Assembly: GCA_964629975.1 (NCBI GenBank)
Contig: CAZVUN010000124.1
Span: 1 to 8,485 of the forward strand
Direction of reading: 5' to 3'
Origin: G020354085 sp964629975
Lineage (GTDB): Bacteria; Pseudomonadota; Gammaproteobacteria; Acidiferrobacterales; Sulfurifustaceae
DNA: 8,485 bases
The notes under the pieces are model-generated. The model was not told the DNA's origin. It worked only from the letters and a program-made list of their open reading frames with translations, and searched no databases. The translations under genes were made by a program, and so were the position numbers. Positions 6,335 through 8,485 of this stretch are shown in pieces (position 1 is the stretch's first letter; the number at the start of each line of letters is the position of its first letter).

Positions 6335-6344
6335 NNNNNNNNNN
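6335..6344. other. Assembly gap (ten Ns)
   Basis: Ten consecutive Ns interrupt the sequence between pstB and phoU. The run has palindromes on both sides, the kind of place where short-read assemblies break at a repeat. The true length and content of the gap are unknown, so the apparent 195-base spacing of pstB and phoU should not be trusted. Confidence 0.95.
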
Positions 6345-6363
6345 GACACACGTTAAGTGTGTC
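6345..6363 (-). terminator. Perfect hairpin just after pstB, candidate terminator with its 3' side lost in the gap
   Basis: GACACAC (6345-6351) and GTGTGTC (6357-6363) are perfect seven-base arms around a five-base loop. On the minus strand the hairpin begins 16 bases after the pstB stop codon and ends exactly where the Ns start, so any T tract would lie inside the unsequenced gap. It is either a terminator separating pstB from phoU or part of a repeat that broke the assembly. Confidence 0.4.
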
Positions 6364-6378
6364 CGCGACAGCCCCGGC

Positions 6379-7257
<879 letters not shown>

Positions 7258-7274
7258 GGCGGCCTCTCAAATTC

Positions 7275-8207
7275 TTACCACTTGATGCGCTTGCGGAAGC
7301 GATAGCGAATGACGATGGCGACCGCGTTCATCGCCAGCGTCATGACGATGATCACCACGCCCGCGGCCGCGGCGTTCTCCAGGAACGCCGCCTGCGGGCG
7401 CGATACCCAGTTGAACATCTGGATCGGCATGACCGTGAATGGCGCGAACAGCCAGTCGAACGACAGCCACGGGAACTCGCTCTTCACCGGCGAGGGCGGC
7501 AGGAAGGCGATGAAGGTGAGCGCCCCGATGGTGATGACCGGCGCGGTCTCGCCGATGGCGCGCGCCAGGCCGATGATGATGCCGGTGAGGATGCCGCCGG
7601 TGGAGTAGGGCAGCACGTGGTCGCGCACCGTCTGCCACTTGGTGGCGCCGACGGCATAGGAACCCTCGCGGATGGTGCCGGGGATGGCGCGGATCGATTC
7701 GCGCGTGGCGACGATCACCACCGGCAGGATCAGCAGCGCGAGCGTGAGCCCGGCGGAGAGAATGCTCTGTCCGAAGCCGAGGCCGTAGACGAACAGCCCG
7801 AGCGCCAGCAGGCCGTAGACGATGGACGGCACGCCGGCGAGGTTGGTGACATTGATCTCGATGAGATCCGTCATCCAGTTGCGTGGCGCGTATTCTTCGA
7901 GATAGATGCCGGCCGCCACCCCGAGCGGCACCGCCGCGAGCATCGTCACCAGCATCACCAGCGTGGTGCCCACCCAGGCGGACAGGATGCCGGCCTCGCT
8001 GGCATGCCGCGAGGGGAACGTGGTGAAAAAGTCCCAGGTCAGGCGCGGCACGCCGTCGATGGCGAGATCGACGAACAGCGCGATCAGCGTGATCACGCCG
8101 ACCAGCATCGCCGCCAGCCCGACGATGGCGAAGACCTTGTCCCACTGCTTGTGCCGCTTGATGAGCGCGCGGATCTCGCTCAGGCGGGCATCGCTCAGGT
8201 CCGACAT
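7275..8207 (-). CDS. pstA: Phosphate ABC transporter permease PstA
   Basis: Inner-membrane permease that forms the phosphate channel with PstC. The 310 residues contain about six hydrophobic segments (roughly 25-47, 77-104, 124-146, 149-168, 203-234 and 280-302). The cytoplasmic EAA-type coupling loop, which contacts PstB, is EGSYAVGATKWQTVRDHVLPYSTGGILTG (about 181-209), followed by IIGLARAIGETAPV, a Pst permease hallmark. The basic C-terminus RYRFRKRIKW fits the positive-inside rule. The ATG at 8207 overlaps the pstC stop as TGATG, with GGGAGG eight bases upstream, indicating translational coupling. The order pstC-pstA-pstB matches the usual pst operon. PstA is separated from the paralogous PstC by its position after a pstC-like end and by its YLEEYAPRN and NLAGVPSIVYG segments. 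Confidence 0.96.
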   Translation of the reverse strand: MSDLSDARLSEIRALIKRHKQWDKVFAIVGLAAMLVGVITLIALFVDLAIDGVPRLTWDFFTTFPSRHASEAGILSAWVGTTLVMLVTMLAAVPLGVAAGIYLEEYAPRNWMTDLIEINVTNLAGVPSIVYGLLALGLFVYGLGFGQSILSAGLTLALLILPVVIVATRESIRAIPGTIREGSYAVGATKWQTVRDHVLPYSTGGILTGIIIGLARAIGETAPVITIGALTFIAFLPPSPVKSEFPWLSFDWLFAPFTVMPIQMFNWVSRPQAAFLENAAAAGVVIIVMTLAMNAVAIVIRYRFRKRIKW

Positions 8208-8485
8208 CAGTACGCCTCCCGGAAACGCTTGCGCATGAGGTGACCGATGACGTTGAACACCAGCGTCATCAGCAACAGCACCAGGCCGGCGGCGAAGATG
8301 CTCTGGTATTCGAGACTGCCGTGCGGCAGGTCGCCGAGCGCCACCTGCACGATGTAGGCGGTGATGGTGGCGGCGCCTTCCATCGGATTCCAGGTGAAAT
8401 TCGGCTGCTGGCCGGCGGCGACCGCCACGACCATGGTCTCGCCCACGGCGCGCGAGATGCCGAGCACGTAGGCGGCGACGATGCC
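8207..8485 (-). CDS. pstC: Phosphate ABC transporter permease PstC, C-terminal fragment
   Basis: The last 92 codons of a permease gene that continues beyond the right edge; the reading frame is open to base 8485. The fragment starts GIVAAYVLGISRAVGETMVVAVAAGQ, the conserved segment after the EAA loop of Pst permeases. The motif ISRAVGETM is typical of PstC, and the related one in PstA here is LARAIGETAPV. A last membrane helix (SIFAAGLVLLLMTLVFNVIGHLM) and a basic tail (RKRFREAY) follow. The TGA at 8209-8207 overlaps the pstA ATG by one base. A GTG at 8467 is an internal valine codon, not a start. pstS and the main operon promoter presumably lie further right, outside the window. Confidence 0.93.
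   Translation of the reverse strand, partial: GIVAAYVLGISRAVGETMVVAVAAGQQPNFTWNPMEGAATITAYIVQVALGDLPHGSLEYQSIFAAGLVLLLMTLVFNVIGHLMRKRFREAY

Noticed and set aside
6184..6344. Possible tRNA, small RNA or CRISPR fragment in the pstB-phoU gap
   Set aside because: No cloverleaf, no regularly spaced direct repeats and no clear promoter-terminator pair; only inverted repeats are visible.

Overview
This GC-rich window (mostly G or C at third codon positions) reads as chromosomal DNA of a proteobacterium, most likely a gammaproteobacterium. That rests on the style of the Ppx/GppA, PPK1, PhoU and PstABC proteins and on an Escherichia coli-like Pho box; no rRNA or other decisive marker is present, so genus and order are not claimed. 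Coding density is very high and no stretch longer than about 200 bases lacks a gene.

Layout. The left end (1-2105) is on the plus strand: the C-terminal part of a CHAD-domain protein, then ppx (exopolyphosphatase). Everything to the right is on the minus strand. In transcription order from the right edge these are the 3' end of pstC, pstA, pstB, an intergenic patch with inverted repeats and a run of ten Ns (6335-6344), phoU, an unrecognised cysteine-rich protein, a thioredoxin and ppk1. ppx and ppk converge tail to tail with only 10 bases between their stop codons.

How the genes fit together. PstC/PstA form the membrane channel and PstB the ATPase of the high-affinity phosphate transporter. 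PhoU links transporter state to PhoR/PhoB signalling and restrains uptake. PPK1 polymerises the terminal phosphate of ATP into polyphosphate, PPX degrades it, and CHAD domains are known polyphosphate-binding modules. The window is therefore a phosphate uptake, sensing and storage locus. The clearest regulatory signal is upstream of ppk: three 7-base half-sites on an 11-base period matching the PhoB-binding Pho box, which suggests polyphosphate synthesis responds directly to phosphate starvation. The thioredoxin gene has its own perfect TATAAT element.

Novelty. I see no wholly new system. The less explained parts are the cysteine-rich protein between phoU and the thioredoxin gene, the palindrome cluster around the assembly gap, the hairpin covering the ppk ribosome binding site, and the disrupted 5' part of the CHAD frame.
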